From assembly GCF_011752935.1 (NCBI RefSeq), contig NZ_VWWO01000002.1:1860001-1924000 (forward strand): a DNA stretch of 64,000 nucleotides. The letters are read 5' to 3'. Position 1 is the stretch's first letter. Every line of letters starts with the position of its first letter. The notes under the pieces are model-generated. The model ran no database searches, had not been told where the DNA came from, and worked only from the letters and a program-made list of their open reading frames with translations. The stretch comes from Chitinophaga sp. Cy-1792. Its GTDB lineage: Bacteria > Bacteroidota > Bacteroidia > Chitinophagales > Chitinophagaceae. Below are positions 24,046 through 31,551 of this stretch, piece after piece. Both the position numbers and the translations under genes were made by a program.

Positions 24046-25125
24046 TTAAATGTTTATCAGCTGAATGCTGCTTCCTGCCGCTTCGAAGGCATCCTTTAAC
24101 CTTTCCGCATGTGTATCTGTAATAAAAACCTGTCCGTATTCTTTTCCTGCAACCAGCGCGATGAGGCGCTGTACTCTATCCTGGTCCAGCTTTTCAAATA
24201 CGTCATCGAGGAGCAGTAGTGGGGGGAAGGTTTTCAGTTGTCTGAGTACCTCATACTGCGCCAGTTTGAGGGCAAAGAGGAAACTTTTCCGCTGGCCCTG
24301 GGAGGCGCTGCTTTTCATGGGGTAGTCGTTGAGCAGAAAAACCAGGTCGTCGCGGTGGATGCCGCAGCTGGTGCGCTGGAGCTGCATGTCCTTAAACCGG
24401 GCGCTGCTGAGCTGTTTTGCAAAGTCTTCTTCCTGTAGGGTGCACTGGTAGCGGATATTCACTATTTCGTGGGTACCGGAAATGTAATCGTACAGCCGTT
24501 GCACCTGTGGAATGAAGGAGGTCAGGAAATTGCGGCGGGCCTGGTAAACGGGGGTGCCGTGTTGTACCAGCTGCAGGTCGAATACGTCCAGTAGCTGATC
24601 GGCCTGGGAGCCGGCGGATTCCATATTTTTCAGGAGGGTATTACGTTGTAACAGTATTTTCTGGTAGATGATGAGGTGTTCGAGATAGTCCGGGTATAGC
24701 TGCGACAGGAGGGTATCCATCCATTTGCGGCGTTCTTCGGAGCCGCCGGTGATGATTTCTGCGTCGTCAGGGGCGATCATGACGGCCGGAAACTGGCCGA
24801 TATGGCGGGAGAATTTCTCGTAGCGGTCGTTGTTGAGGGAGAACTCTTTTTTGCCTTCCTTAAGGGTGCAGACAATCTTTTCGTCGCTGCCGTTCTTTTC
24901 CATGGCACCTTCGAGCCGGAAGCCGCTGGTCTGGTACTGGGTATTCTGGCTTTCCTGGGAGCTGAAATAGCTCCTGGTAAAGCAGAGGTAGTAGATGGCA
25001 TCCAGCAGGTTTGTTTTGCCGGAGCCGTTACGCCCGGTAATGCCAATGATCCTTTCCTGGAAGAGGAAATCGCGGAAAGCGTAGTTTTTGAACTGAACGA
25101 GCGATATTTTTTTTATATGCAGCAA
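24046..25125 (-). CDS. recF: DNA replication/repair protein RecF
   Basis: A 359-aa SMC-like ATPase that helps load RecA at gaps. Walker A is GITGRNGSGKTNLLDAIYYL near residue 29, the signature SQGQRKSFLFALKLAQ near 277, and Walker B LLLLDDVFEKLD near 303. The start is a TTG at 25125 (read MLHIKKISLVQFKNYAF); there is no ATG that would keep the conserved first strand. A -7 box TATTTTTG lies 31 bases upstream. dciA follows in the same operon. Confidence 0.96.
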   Translation of the reverse strand: MLHIKKISLVQFKNYAFRDFLFQERIIGITGRNGSGKTNLLDAIYYLCFTRSYFSSQESQNTQYQTSGFRLEGAMEKNGSDEKIVCTLKEGKKEFSLNNDRYEKFSRHIGQFPAVMIAPDDAEIITGGSEERRKWMDTLLSQLYPDYLEHLIIYQKILLQRNTLLKNMESAGSQADQLLDVFDLQLVQHGTPVYQARRNFLTSFIPQVQRLYDYISGTHEIVNIRYQCTLQEEDFAKQLSSARFKDMQLQRTSCGIHRDDLVFLLNDYPMKSSASQGQRKSFLFALKLAQYEVLRQLKTFPPLLLLDDVFEKLDQDRVQRLIALVAGKEYGQVFITDTHAERLKDAFEAAGSSIQLINI

Positions 25126-25155
25126 AGAAAAAAATTATTCGTAATAAATAATATG

Positions 25156-25163
25156 CAAAAATA
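25156..25163 (-). promoter_or_regulatory. -7 box TATTTTTG of recF
   Basis: Read on the minus strand, TATTTTTG matches TAnnTTTG, 31 bases before the TTG start of recF, giving a short 5' UTR. No clear -33 element. Confidence 0.5.
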
Positions 25164-25309
25164 GGATGATTTATAACTGATAAAAAACCGTGTCCCGCAG
25201 TACTCTTGGGGGGATTTTACCCATCCGTATGCAAAACTCACTGAATTTGATGAATTTGCATAATTTAATCACAAATGGAATTCATATTTATATTTTACAA
25301 TTTTCCTGT

Positions 25310-25317
25310 TATATTTG
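25310..25317 (+). promoter_or_regulatory. -7 box TATATTTG of pdhA
   Basis: TATATTTG is an exact TAnnTTTG match. Transcription would begin a few bases after 25317, so the longest pdhA frame, whose TTG lies inside this box at 25315, cannot be translated from this promoter; a downstream GTG is used instead. Confidence 0.55.
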
Positions 25318-25353
25318 CGAACAAATTTAGAAAGAGTGCAAACTAAAACAGAC

Positions 25354-26346
25354 GTGAAGACGAAATTCACCAAAGAGACGTATCTGTACTGGTATGAATT
25401 GATGCTTTTGCTGCGCCGTTTTGAAGAAAAGGCGGGCCAATTGTATGGTATGCAGAAGATCCGTGGTTTTTGCCATTTGTACATAGGACAGGAAGCAATT
25501 GCTGCTGGTGCAATGACTGCTACAAAACCAGAGGACAAATTCATTACTTCGTACCGTGATCACGCGTTGGCGATAGCTAAAGGTATTTCAGCCAATGCTT
25601 GCATGGCGGAATTGTATGGTAAAGCGACAGGTTGTTCCAAAGGTAAGGGAGGAAGTATGCACTTTTTCTCAGTGGAGCATAACTTTTACGGCGGTCACGG
25701 TATCGTGGGTGCTCAGATCGGTACAGGCGCAGGTCTGGCTTTTGCTGAGCAGTACAAAGGTACAGACAACGTAGCGGTATGTTTCTTCGGAGATGGCGCT
25801 GCCCGTCAGGGTATCCTGCATGAAACCTTTAACATGGCCATGCTGTGGAAACTGCCGGTAATATTTGTTTGTGAAAACAACATGTATGCGATGGGTACTT
25901 CCGTAGAACGTACTTCCAACGTACTGGATATCTACAAGCTCTCCAACGCTTATGATATGCCTTCCGATACTGTTGATGGTATGAGCTGCGAAGCTGTACA
26001 CGAAGGTTTTGAAAGAGCTGTAAAACGCGCTCGCGCCGGTGAAGGTCCTACCTTGCTGGAAATCAAAACTTACCGTTACCGTGGTCACTCCATGAGTGAT
26101 CCTGCTAAATACCGTACCAAAGAAGAGGTAGAAGAGTATAAAGAACAGGATCCTATCAATGGTGTACTGAAAGTAATTCAGAAAAATAAATGGGCTACCG
26201 AAGCTGAAATCGAAGCAATCAACGAAAAAGTTAAGAAAGAAGTAGAAGATTGTGTTCAGTTCGCTGAAGAGTCTCCATGGCCATCTGATGACGAGCTGCT
26301 GAAAGATGTTTACGTTCAGCAGGATTATCCGTTCATCGTTGACTAA
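25354..26346 (+). CDS. pdhA: Pyruvate dehydrogenase E1 component, alpha subunit
   Basis: A 330-aa subunit of the E1 that decarboxylates pyruvate with thiamine diphosphate. I use the GTG at 25354 (read MKTKFTKETYLYWYELM) because it gives the usual family N-terminus; GTG at 25336 is the alternative. Motifs: the KIRGFCHLYIGQEA region, the TPP motif GDGAARQG...CENN near residues 148-182, and the phosphorylation-loop segment YRGHSMSDPAKYRTKEEV near 245. The partner beta subunit and E2 are not in the window. No ATG lies at the N-terminus, so a non-ATG start is required. Confidence 0.95.
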   Translation: MKTKFTKETYLYWYELMLLLRRFEEKAGQLYGMQKIRGFCHLYIGQEAIAAGAMTATKPEDKFITSYRDHALAIAKGISANACMAELYGKATGCSKGKGGSMHFFSVEHNFYGGHGIVGAQIGTGAGLAFAEQYKGTDNVAVCFFGDGAARQGILHETFNMAMLWKLPVIFVCENNMYAMGTSVERTSNVLDIYKLSNAYDMPSDTVDGMSCEAVHEGFERAVKRARAGEGPTLLEIKTYRYRGHSMSDPAKYRTKEEVEEYKEQDPINGVLKVIQKNKWATEAEIEAINEKVKKEVEDCVQFAEESPWPSDDELLKDVYVQQDYPFIVD

Positions 26347-26363
26347 TAAAGCATTTTAGCATT

Positions 26364-26400
26364 AACAGTCCCTTCGGAGAATTTCCCCGGAGGGACTGTT
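26364..26400 (+). terminator. Hairpin after pdhA
   Basis: AACAGTCCCT (26364-26373) pairs with AGGGACTGTT (26391-26400), with further pairing possible inside the loop. It begins 17 bases after the pdhA stop. There is no T run, so it may be a weak terminator or an mRNA 3' stabiliser. Confidence 0.5.
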
Positions 26401-26448
26401 AGGCACTTGCAGCTATTCATAAACCAAGCAACTACAATTACACATCAA

Positions 26449-27147
26449 ATGTCAGAAACTACAAATAATACCACTCAGCCAAAAACAAAGAATGAGTTTG
26501 ATCTGGAAGCCAGCATGCACAAAGCAGAAGACTTCTATTCAAAAAACAAGAATATCATCAATATCGCCCTCCTCGCTGTTGTGGTAGTAGTTGGTGGCTT
26601 TTTCGCCTATAACCGTTTTGTAAAAGCCCCTAACGAGAAAAAAGCCCAGGAAATGGTTTTCCAGGCGCAGAACTACTTCGCGGTAGACTCCTTCAAACTG
26701 GCACTGAATGGTGATGGTAACAACTTTGGTTTTCTGCAGGTAATCAACAAATACGGTGGTACACAGGCAGGTAACATCGCTAAATACAGCGCAGGCGTTT
26801 GCTACATCCGCCTCGGTGAATTCCAGAAAGGTATCGAGCAGCTGAAAGATTTCTCTTCCAGCGACCTCATGCTGCAACCATCTGCCTACGGCCTGATCGG
26901 TGACGCTTACATGGAACTGAACCAGGTAAATGATGGTATCGAATACTATAAAAAAGCTGGTCATTACAACGACAACGAAATGATCGCTCCTGTATATCTG
27001 TTCCGTGCTGGTATGGCATTGGAAAAAGCTGGTAAAGCACAGGATGCTATTGCCATCTACAAAGAAATTAAAGAAAAATACCCACTGAGCAACGAAGGCA
27101 AGGATATGGATAAATACCTGGCTCGCCTCGGTGATGTAAGAAACTAA
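26449..27147 (+). CDS. YfgM-like tetratricopeptide membrane protein
   Basis: A 232-aa protein. I start at the ATG at 26449 (MSETTNNTTQPKTKNEFDLE), as the in-frame start 42 bases earlier adds an untypical segment. A short cytosolic N-terminus precedes one membrane helix (about 41-60), then a periplasmic TPR-like helical domain (YSAGVCYIRLGEFQKGIEQL, YGLIGDAYMELNQVNDGIEYY, FRAGMALEKAGKAQDAIAIY). This resembles YfgM, a Sec-translocon-associated chaperone component in E. coli, though the Bacteroidota role is not tested. It follows pdhA with a hairpin between them. Confidence 0.85.
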   Translation: MSETTNNTTQPKTKNEFDLEASMHKAEDFYSKNKNIINIALLAVVVVVGGFFAYNRFVKAPNEKKAQEMVFQAQNYFAVDSFKLALNGDGNNFGFLQVINKYGGTQAGNIAKYSAGVCYIRLGEFQKGIEQLKDFSSSDLMLQPSAYGLIGDAYMELNQVNDGIEYYKKAGHYNDNEMIAPVYLFRAGMALEKAGKAQDAIAIYKEIKEKYPLSNEGKDMDKYLARLGDVRN

Positions 27148-27245
27148 TTAATCGCTAATGTGGCTGGCTTTTAGCTGCCCCTATATAGATCCTGTTTATA
27201 TTTTGGCGCTAAAAGCTATCCCCTACAGCATGAAAGCAACAGAAT

Positions 27246-27746
27246 ATGTCGGACAATAACAAAAGCTTATTAAATGATGCTGGCATTCTCAACCTGGAGG
27301 ATGCCAGTGTTGTTATGGTCTATACCGAATGGAACGACCATATTATCAACGAACTCGTAGCGGGTTGCGAAAAATCACTGACACAGTACAATGTTTCCAA
27401 AACCAATAAAATTGTAGTACCTGGCGCATTCGAGCTGCCATATGCCTGCAAACAATATTGGGAAGCTACACAAGGTACTGGTAAGGAACCTGGCGCTATT
27501 ATTGCTTTCGGTTGCGTGATCCGTGGAGAAACACCGCACTTTGACTACGTTTGTAAAGCCGTTACGGAAGGAATCCTGCAACTGAACCTTCAGTTACCCG
27601 TTCCCGTTATATTTGGTATTCTGACGGTAGACAATGAGCAACAGGCACTCGATCGCCTCGGTGGTGCTCACGGTCATAAAGGAGAAGAAGCTGCTATCAC
27701 TGCACTGAAAATGATAGCACTGAGAAGGAATCTGGCAAAGAGCTAA
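27246..27746 (+). CDS. ribH: 6,7-dimethyl-8-ribityllumazine synthase
   Basis: A 166-aa enzyme of riboflavin synthesis that condenses the pyrimidine intermediate with dihydroxybutanone phosphate. Motifs include VPGAFELPYACK near residue 59, GCVIRGETPHFDYVCKAV near 92 (catalytic His in PHFDYV), and GILTVDNEQQALDR near 125. Length matches the family; it assembles into pentamers or 60-mers. No FMN riboswitch is recognisable upstream. The CCG-domain gene follows after 9 bases. Confidence 0.97.
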   Translation: MSDNNKSLLNDAGILNLEDASVVMVYTEWNDHIINELVAGCEKSLTQYNVSKTNKIVVPGAFELPYACKQYWEATQGTGKEPGAIIAFGCVIRGETPHFDYVCKAVTEGILQLNLQLPVPVIFGILTVDNEQQALDRLGGAHGHKGEEAAITALKMIALRRNLAKS

Positions 27747-27755
27747 AATAATAAG

Positions 27756-28475
27756 ATGAACGTACAGTTATTCATACCATGCTTTGTAGACCAAATGTTC
27801 CCGGAAACCGCTTTCAACATGGTGAAAGTTTTGGAGAAACTGGGATGTAATGTCATGTATAACACCGAGCAAACCTGCTGCGGCCAGCCGGCCTTCAACG
27901 CAGGTTATCACGATGAATGCAGGACCGTTGCCACCAAATTTCTGAAGGACTTCCATACCTTCGACTATATAGTAGCCCCCAGTGGCTCCTGTACCGGATT
28001 TGTAAGGAACTACTACGCAAAACTGTTTGATAACTCTGCTGCACATAATGAAGTAAAACTCCTGAAGAAAAACCTCTATGAGTTTACTGAATTTCTGGTA
28101 GATGTTTTACACGTAACAGATCTGGGTGCTACCCTCAATGGCATTGGTACCTACCATGATGCCTGCGGCGCACTGAGAGAATGTGGTATTAAGGAAGGGC
28201 CGCGGAAGCTGCTGGAAAAAGTGAAAGGACTGGAGTTAAAAGAGATGAATGATTGTGAAGTGTGCTGTGGCTTTGGCGGTACGTTTTCTGTAAAATTCGA
28301 ACCTATTTCCATGGGAATGGGCGAACAGAAAGTGAATAACGCTGTAGCCAGTGGTGCAGACTATCTCATCTCCACCGACCTGTCCTGCCTGATGCACCTC
28401 GACGGCTATATCCGGAAACATGGGACCAACATAAAAATCATGCATATTGCCGATGTACTGGCCAGTGGCTGGTAA
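27756..28475 (+). CDS. (Fe-S)-binding CCG-domain protein, LutA/GlcF-like
   Basis: A 239-aa protein with two cysteine-rich CCG domains: TCCGQPAFNAGYHDE near residue 42 and CEVCCGFGGTFSVKF near 165, together with CGALREC. These motifs are found in LutA (lactate utilisation) and the GlcF/heterodisulphide reductase subunit and hold iron-sulphur clusters or link to oxidase subunits. No lutB or lutC gene is adjacent. The coupling to ribH (9-base gap) is probably just operon packing. Substrate uncertain. Confidence 0.9.
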   Translation: MNVQLFIPCFVDQMFPETAFNMVKVLEKLGCNVMYNTEQTCCGQPAFNAGYHDECRTVATKFLKDFHTFDYIVAPSGSCTGFVRNYYAKLFDNSAAHNEVKLLKKNLYEFTEFLVDVLHVTDLGATLNGIGTYHDACGALRECGIKEGPRKLLEKVKGLELKEMNDCEVCCGFGGTFSVKFEPISMGMGEQKVNNAVASGADYLISTDLSCLMHLDGYIRKHGTNIKIMHIADVLASGW

Positions 28476-28507
28476 CCGGCAGATCATCTACCTAAAAATT
28501 TACTGAA

Positions 28508-28918
28508 ATGAACTACTGGCTGGTGAAGTCTGAGCCTTTTAAATATTCCTGGGACCAGTTTGTAAAAGATAAAGTTACCTTCTGGGACGGTGTGCGTAAT
28601 TATCAGGCACGTAATAACCTGAAAGGCATGAAGAAGGGAGACAAAGTTCTCTTCTATCACAGCAATGAAGGATTGGAAATTGTAGGCCTTGCCACTGTAG
28701 CGAAAGAATTTTACCAGGACCCAACCACACCTGATCCTAACTGGGTAGTGGTAGACCTGAAGCCCCTGAAGCCATTCAAAAAGCCCGTAACCCTGGCTGC
28801 CATGAAGGCTGAGAAAGCACTGGCCAACCTGTCGCTGATCCGCCAGGGCCGCCTCTCTGTTTGTAATGTTACGCCTGAAGAATTTGAGGTGATCATGGAA
28901 ATGGGTGATATGAAGTAA
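28508..28918 (+). CDS. EVE domain protein
   Basis: A 136-aa protein. The family pattern is clear: MNYWLVKSEPFKYSWDQF at the start, FWDGVRNYQARNNLKGMKKGD near residue 24, VLFYHSNEGLEIVGLATV and DLKPLKPF. EVE (PUA-like) domains bind modified nucleic-acid bases such as methylated or hydroxymethylated cytosine and modified RNA. It follows the CCG gene by 32 bases and precedes the sirtuin. Role in this genome unknown. Confidence 0.93.
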   Translation: MNYWLVKSEPFKYSWDQFVKDKVTFWDGVRNYQARNNLKGMKKGDKVLFYHSNEGLEIVGLATVAKEFYQDPTTPDPNWVVVDLKPLKPFKKPVTLAAMKAEKALANLSLIRQGRLSVCNVTPEEFEVIMEMGDMK

Positions 28919-28963
28919 GGCAAGGGAAACCAACTTTAGCTTAATCCCAAAAATTGAATATCA

Positions 28964-29668
28964 ATGAAAAAAAGACTGGTAGTGTTGACTGGCGCTGGCA
29001 TCAGCGCCGAAAGCGGCCTGCGTACCTTCCGTGATAGCGACGGATTGTGGGAAGGCCATGATGTTTATCAGGTGGCATCCCCTGACGGATGGCGCAAAGA
29101 CCCTGCACTGGTACTCGAATTCTACAACCAGCGCCGAAAAGATGTACTCGCTGCCCAACCCAATGAAGCGCATATCGGTCTCGCAAAACTGGAAGAACAT
29201 TTCGATGTCAGGATCATCACCCAGAACATCGACGACCTCCACGAGCGGGCTGGTTCCACCAAGGTGATACACTTGCATGGTGAGATCTTCAAAATGCGCA
29301 GCGTTAAGGACTTTGATGAACAAACCATTATGGATATCAAAGGTGATATCAAAGTGGGAGACCTCGGCCCTGACGGCGGACAAATGCGCCCGCATATCGT
29401 ATGGTTCGGAGAAGCGGTGCCGATGATAGAACAGGCGCAGCGCGAAGTACTCTGGGCTGATTACTTTGTTGTAGTAGGAACTTCACTCAACGTATATCCT
29501 GCCGCCGGCTTGCTGAACTATGTAAAACCAGCCGTGCAGAAGTTTATCATCGACAAGAAAATTCCTGCAGTAGATCATTACTATGTTAATCTGAAAAAGA
29601 TTGAAAGTGCTGCTACCACTGGTGTTGCAACGTTAACAGATCTGTTGCTGAAAGAAATTCAATCATAA
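28964..29668 (+). CDS. NAD-dependent protein deacylase (sirtuin)
   Basis: A 234-aa Sir2 enzyme. The NAD site GAGISAESGLRTFRDSDGLW, the TQNIDDLHERAGS motif and catalytic HLHGE are present, as is VVVGTSLNVYPAAGL near the end. The YxxR pair in EFYNQRRK near residue 54 is the signature of SIRT5-like desuccinylases/demalonylases. The zinc-binding tetracysteine module expected after HLHGE is replaced by a cysteine-free segment; the protein contains no cysteine at all. Probably a lysine deacylase with an unusual structural element. Confidence 0.93.
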   Translation: MKKRLVVLTGAGISAESGLRTFRDSDGLWEGHDVYQVASPDGWRKDPALVLEFYNQRRKDVLAAQPNEAHIGLAKLEEHFDVRIITQNIDDLHERAGSTKVIHLHGEIFKMRSVKDFDEQTIMDIKGDIKVGDLGPDGGQMRPHIVWFGEAVPMIEQAQREVLWADYFVVVGTSLNVYPAAGLLNYVKPAVQKFIIDKKIPAVDHYYVNLKKIESAATTGVATLTDLLLKEIQS

Positions 29669-29712
29669 TTATCTTTCTACGTATATACATCTGTGTTAAT
29701 CATCGGCATAAA

Positions 29713-29741
29713 ATAAAAAGCCCTCCCGGACAAGGGAGGGC
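29713..29741 (-). terminator. Intrinsic terminator between convergent genes
   Basis: GCCCTCCC (29720-29727) pairs with GGGAGGGC (29734-29741). On the minus strand it is followed by TTTTTATTTTA, so it ends the saccharopine-type gene; on the plus strand it may also slow the sirtuin transcript. Confidence 0.85.
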
Positions 29742-29792
29742 ATCACAACAACCTTTAGCCCCATGAGCGTTTTCTATAGGATACAATAGCTT

Positions 29793-31121
29793 CTATTCAA
29801 ACGTTTCTTCAAAACGTATATCGAATTCTTCCAGTTCTTTTAATACAGGATTATAGATTTCCGGCATCACGGGGATATGTAACCCTTTAAGGCTCACCTT
29901 ATCAGACAGTATCAGCTTGGCCATGATACCCAGCGGCAGCCCTACCGTTTTAGCCATCGCGGTTCTGAGATTATCTTCCCCCTGTACGATCATGTAGGCA
30001 TGCATTCTGGTGGCCATGCTACGTCTTTCAAATTCAATTTCGTGCATCATCACGATCATATCCTTGTCGGTAGGTTCCATGCGCAGCTTCTCCTGTACTA
30101 CTGATTCGAGCACGCCTGCATTGGTTTTTTCTCCCAGGTTGATCTGATCACCATTGAGCAGGCCGAGGTATTTCAGCTGACGTATTACTTTGGATTTGCT
30201 GCTCACCCCCAGGTGTTGGGCAACATATTCATCATGTGCCTCTGCAGCATTATCGCCGTCCAGATTTTGGGTGGCCCAGTTATAATAGGTCATATGATCC
30301 GTCTGAACTTTTTTAGCATCATCTGTCAGACCTAATTTAATGAGTGCATTCCATCCTTCGCAGAAATCCGGGAAACGCAGGGTCGCTCTCATGAAGGTGG
30401 CTATTTCCTGGAGTTTATAGATTTCCATGTAGGAGAGGGAGTCCCTGTTAGGGTAATAGGCAAGTTTACCTATACCGGGTACCTGGATGGTTTTATTATG
30501 ATCAAAAAGTTGTTCGTAAGAGAGTTCTTTTATTTTTCCTTTTTCTTTATAGGTTGCGCCTGAACTGCCTGACAGAACGATGTTTCGGGCATTCCAGGAG
30601 ATTTTATATTGCCATGGGTTATCGATACTGTCTGGTGAAATGAGTCCGCCACAGTAGGATTTAAAGGAGAAGATTTGTCCGCCTTTCTTTTCAATGGAGT
30701 GAATGAGTTTCATGGCCGACATATGATCGATGCCGGGGTCGAGTCCCATTTCATACATAAAGAGGAGGCCTGCTTTTTCGATGTCTTTTTCGAGTTTACG
30801 GACTTCGGGGTCTACGTAGGAGGCTGTGAGGAGGTTTTTATGAAACTGCAGACAGTCTTTGGCTACGAGAATATGCAGGGGCGGGGGTAAAAGGGAAATG
30901 ACGAGATCTGTTTCCTGGATAAGCTGCTGACGTGCAGCCTGGTCATGAATGTTCAATTCCACGGGGGTTGCATAATAAGATTTGCCAGTCTTGGACTTGA
31001 TCTGTAATAAGTCCTGGTCAGCTACCGTCACGTGCCATTTTTGTCTGGGCGCATTGGTGATAAGGTAGTCGATAAGGCTTGTTGCAGATTTTCCTGCGCC
31101 AAACAACAAAATATTTCTCAT
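29793..31121 (-). CDS. Saccharopine dehydrogenase family protein
   Basis: A 442-aa NAD(P)-dependent oxidoreductase. The Rossmann start MRNILLFGAGKSATSLIDYL is followed by DLVISLLPPPLH near 80, the YEMGLDPGIDHMSAM segment near 123 and KSYCGGL near 158. Length and motifs match the saccharopine reductase (LYS9-like) group acting between saccharopine and aminoadipate semialdehyde or a related amine. The C-terminal part has ADP-like contacts (MAKTVGLPLGIMAKLIL). Monocistronic, convergent with the sirtuin gene. Confidence 0.9.
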   Translation of the reverse strand: MRNILLFGAGKSATSLIDYLITNAPRQKWHVTVADQDLLQIKSKTGKSYYATPVELNIHDQAARQQLIQETDLVISLLPPPLHILVAKDCLQFHKNLLTASYVDPEVRKLEKDIEKAGLLFMYEMGLDPGIDHMSAMKLIHSIEKKGGQIFSFKSYCGGLISPDSIDNPWQYKISWNARNIVLSGSSGATYKEKGKIKELSYEQLFDHNKTIQVPGIGKLAYYPNRDSLSYMEIYKLQEIATFMRATLRFPDFCEGWNALIKLGLTDDAKKVQTDHMTYYNWATQNLDGDNAAEAHDEYVAQHLGVSSKSKVIRQLKYLGLLNGDQINLGEKTNAGVLESVVQEKLRMEPTDKDMIVMMHEIEFERRSMATRMHAYMIVQGEDNLRTAMAKTVGLPLGIMAKLILSDKVSLKGLHIPVMPEIYNPVLKELEEFDIRFEETFE

Positions 31122-31551
31122 GGTACGCTTTTCTTTGGGAAAAAGTGATTAAGAATCAGTGGAATAACATAGAATTTGATATATATGTTCGAATTCCCGG
31201 GGAAATTCGGATTTACCTATATAAAAAATATATTATCCTGTAAAAAAATCTATTGATTATCAATCGATGTTGGGATAAACAGCTGGTATTTTGTCATTTT
31301 TTACATATCATGTAATTGGGACATATAAGAGATAAAGTAAAATTACATAAATTCGGATTATAACGTTTCAGGGGGGATTAATCCTTGCCCGGTATGTAGC
31401 TTTTAAACTATATAACGAACTTTAAATATCAGCTTTTATCCCTATGGCCAATTTTATTCACATTTTACTTTTTTCAGGCCGTTATTCGGGCTGAAAATGT
31501 TATATTTGCCTCTATTATTTTTCAGCAGAAAAATCTGTAAATCAATACTAA
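31122..31551. other. Divergent intergenic region, 430 bases
   Basis: No coding frame of note. AT-rich, with the 13-bp dyad ATTGATTATCAAT at 31252-31264 (the reverse complement of a dyad at 13640-13652) and an imperfect dyad CGAATT...AATTCG at 31190-31209. The gyrA promoter lies at its right end. Length is unusual for a housekeeping promoter, so extra regulation or a small RNA is possible. Confidence 0.5.
31501..31508 (+). promoter_or_regulatory. -7 box TATATTTG of gyrA
   Basis: Exact TAnnTTTG match, 43 bases before the gyrA ATG. No TTG at the standard -33 distance. The same TATATTTG octamer is used by pdhA, the MsbA-like exporter and the gene at 51573. Confidence 0.55.

Noticed and set aside
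25315..25353. Extended pdhA N-terminus from TTG at 25315
   Set aside because: The codon lies inside the -7 box, so it would not be on the mRNA from that promoter.
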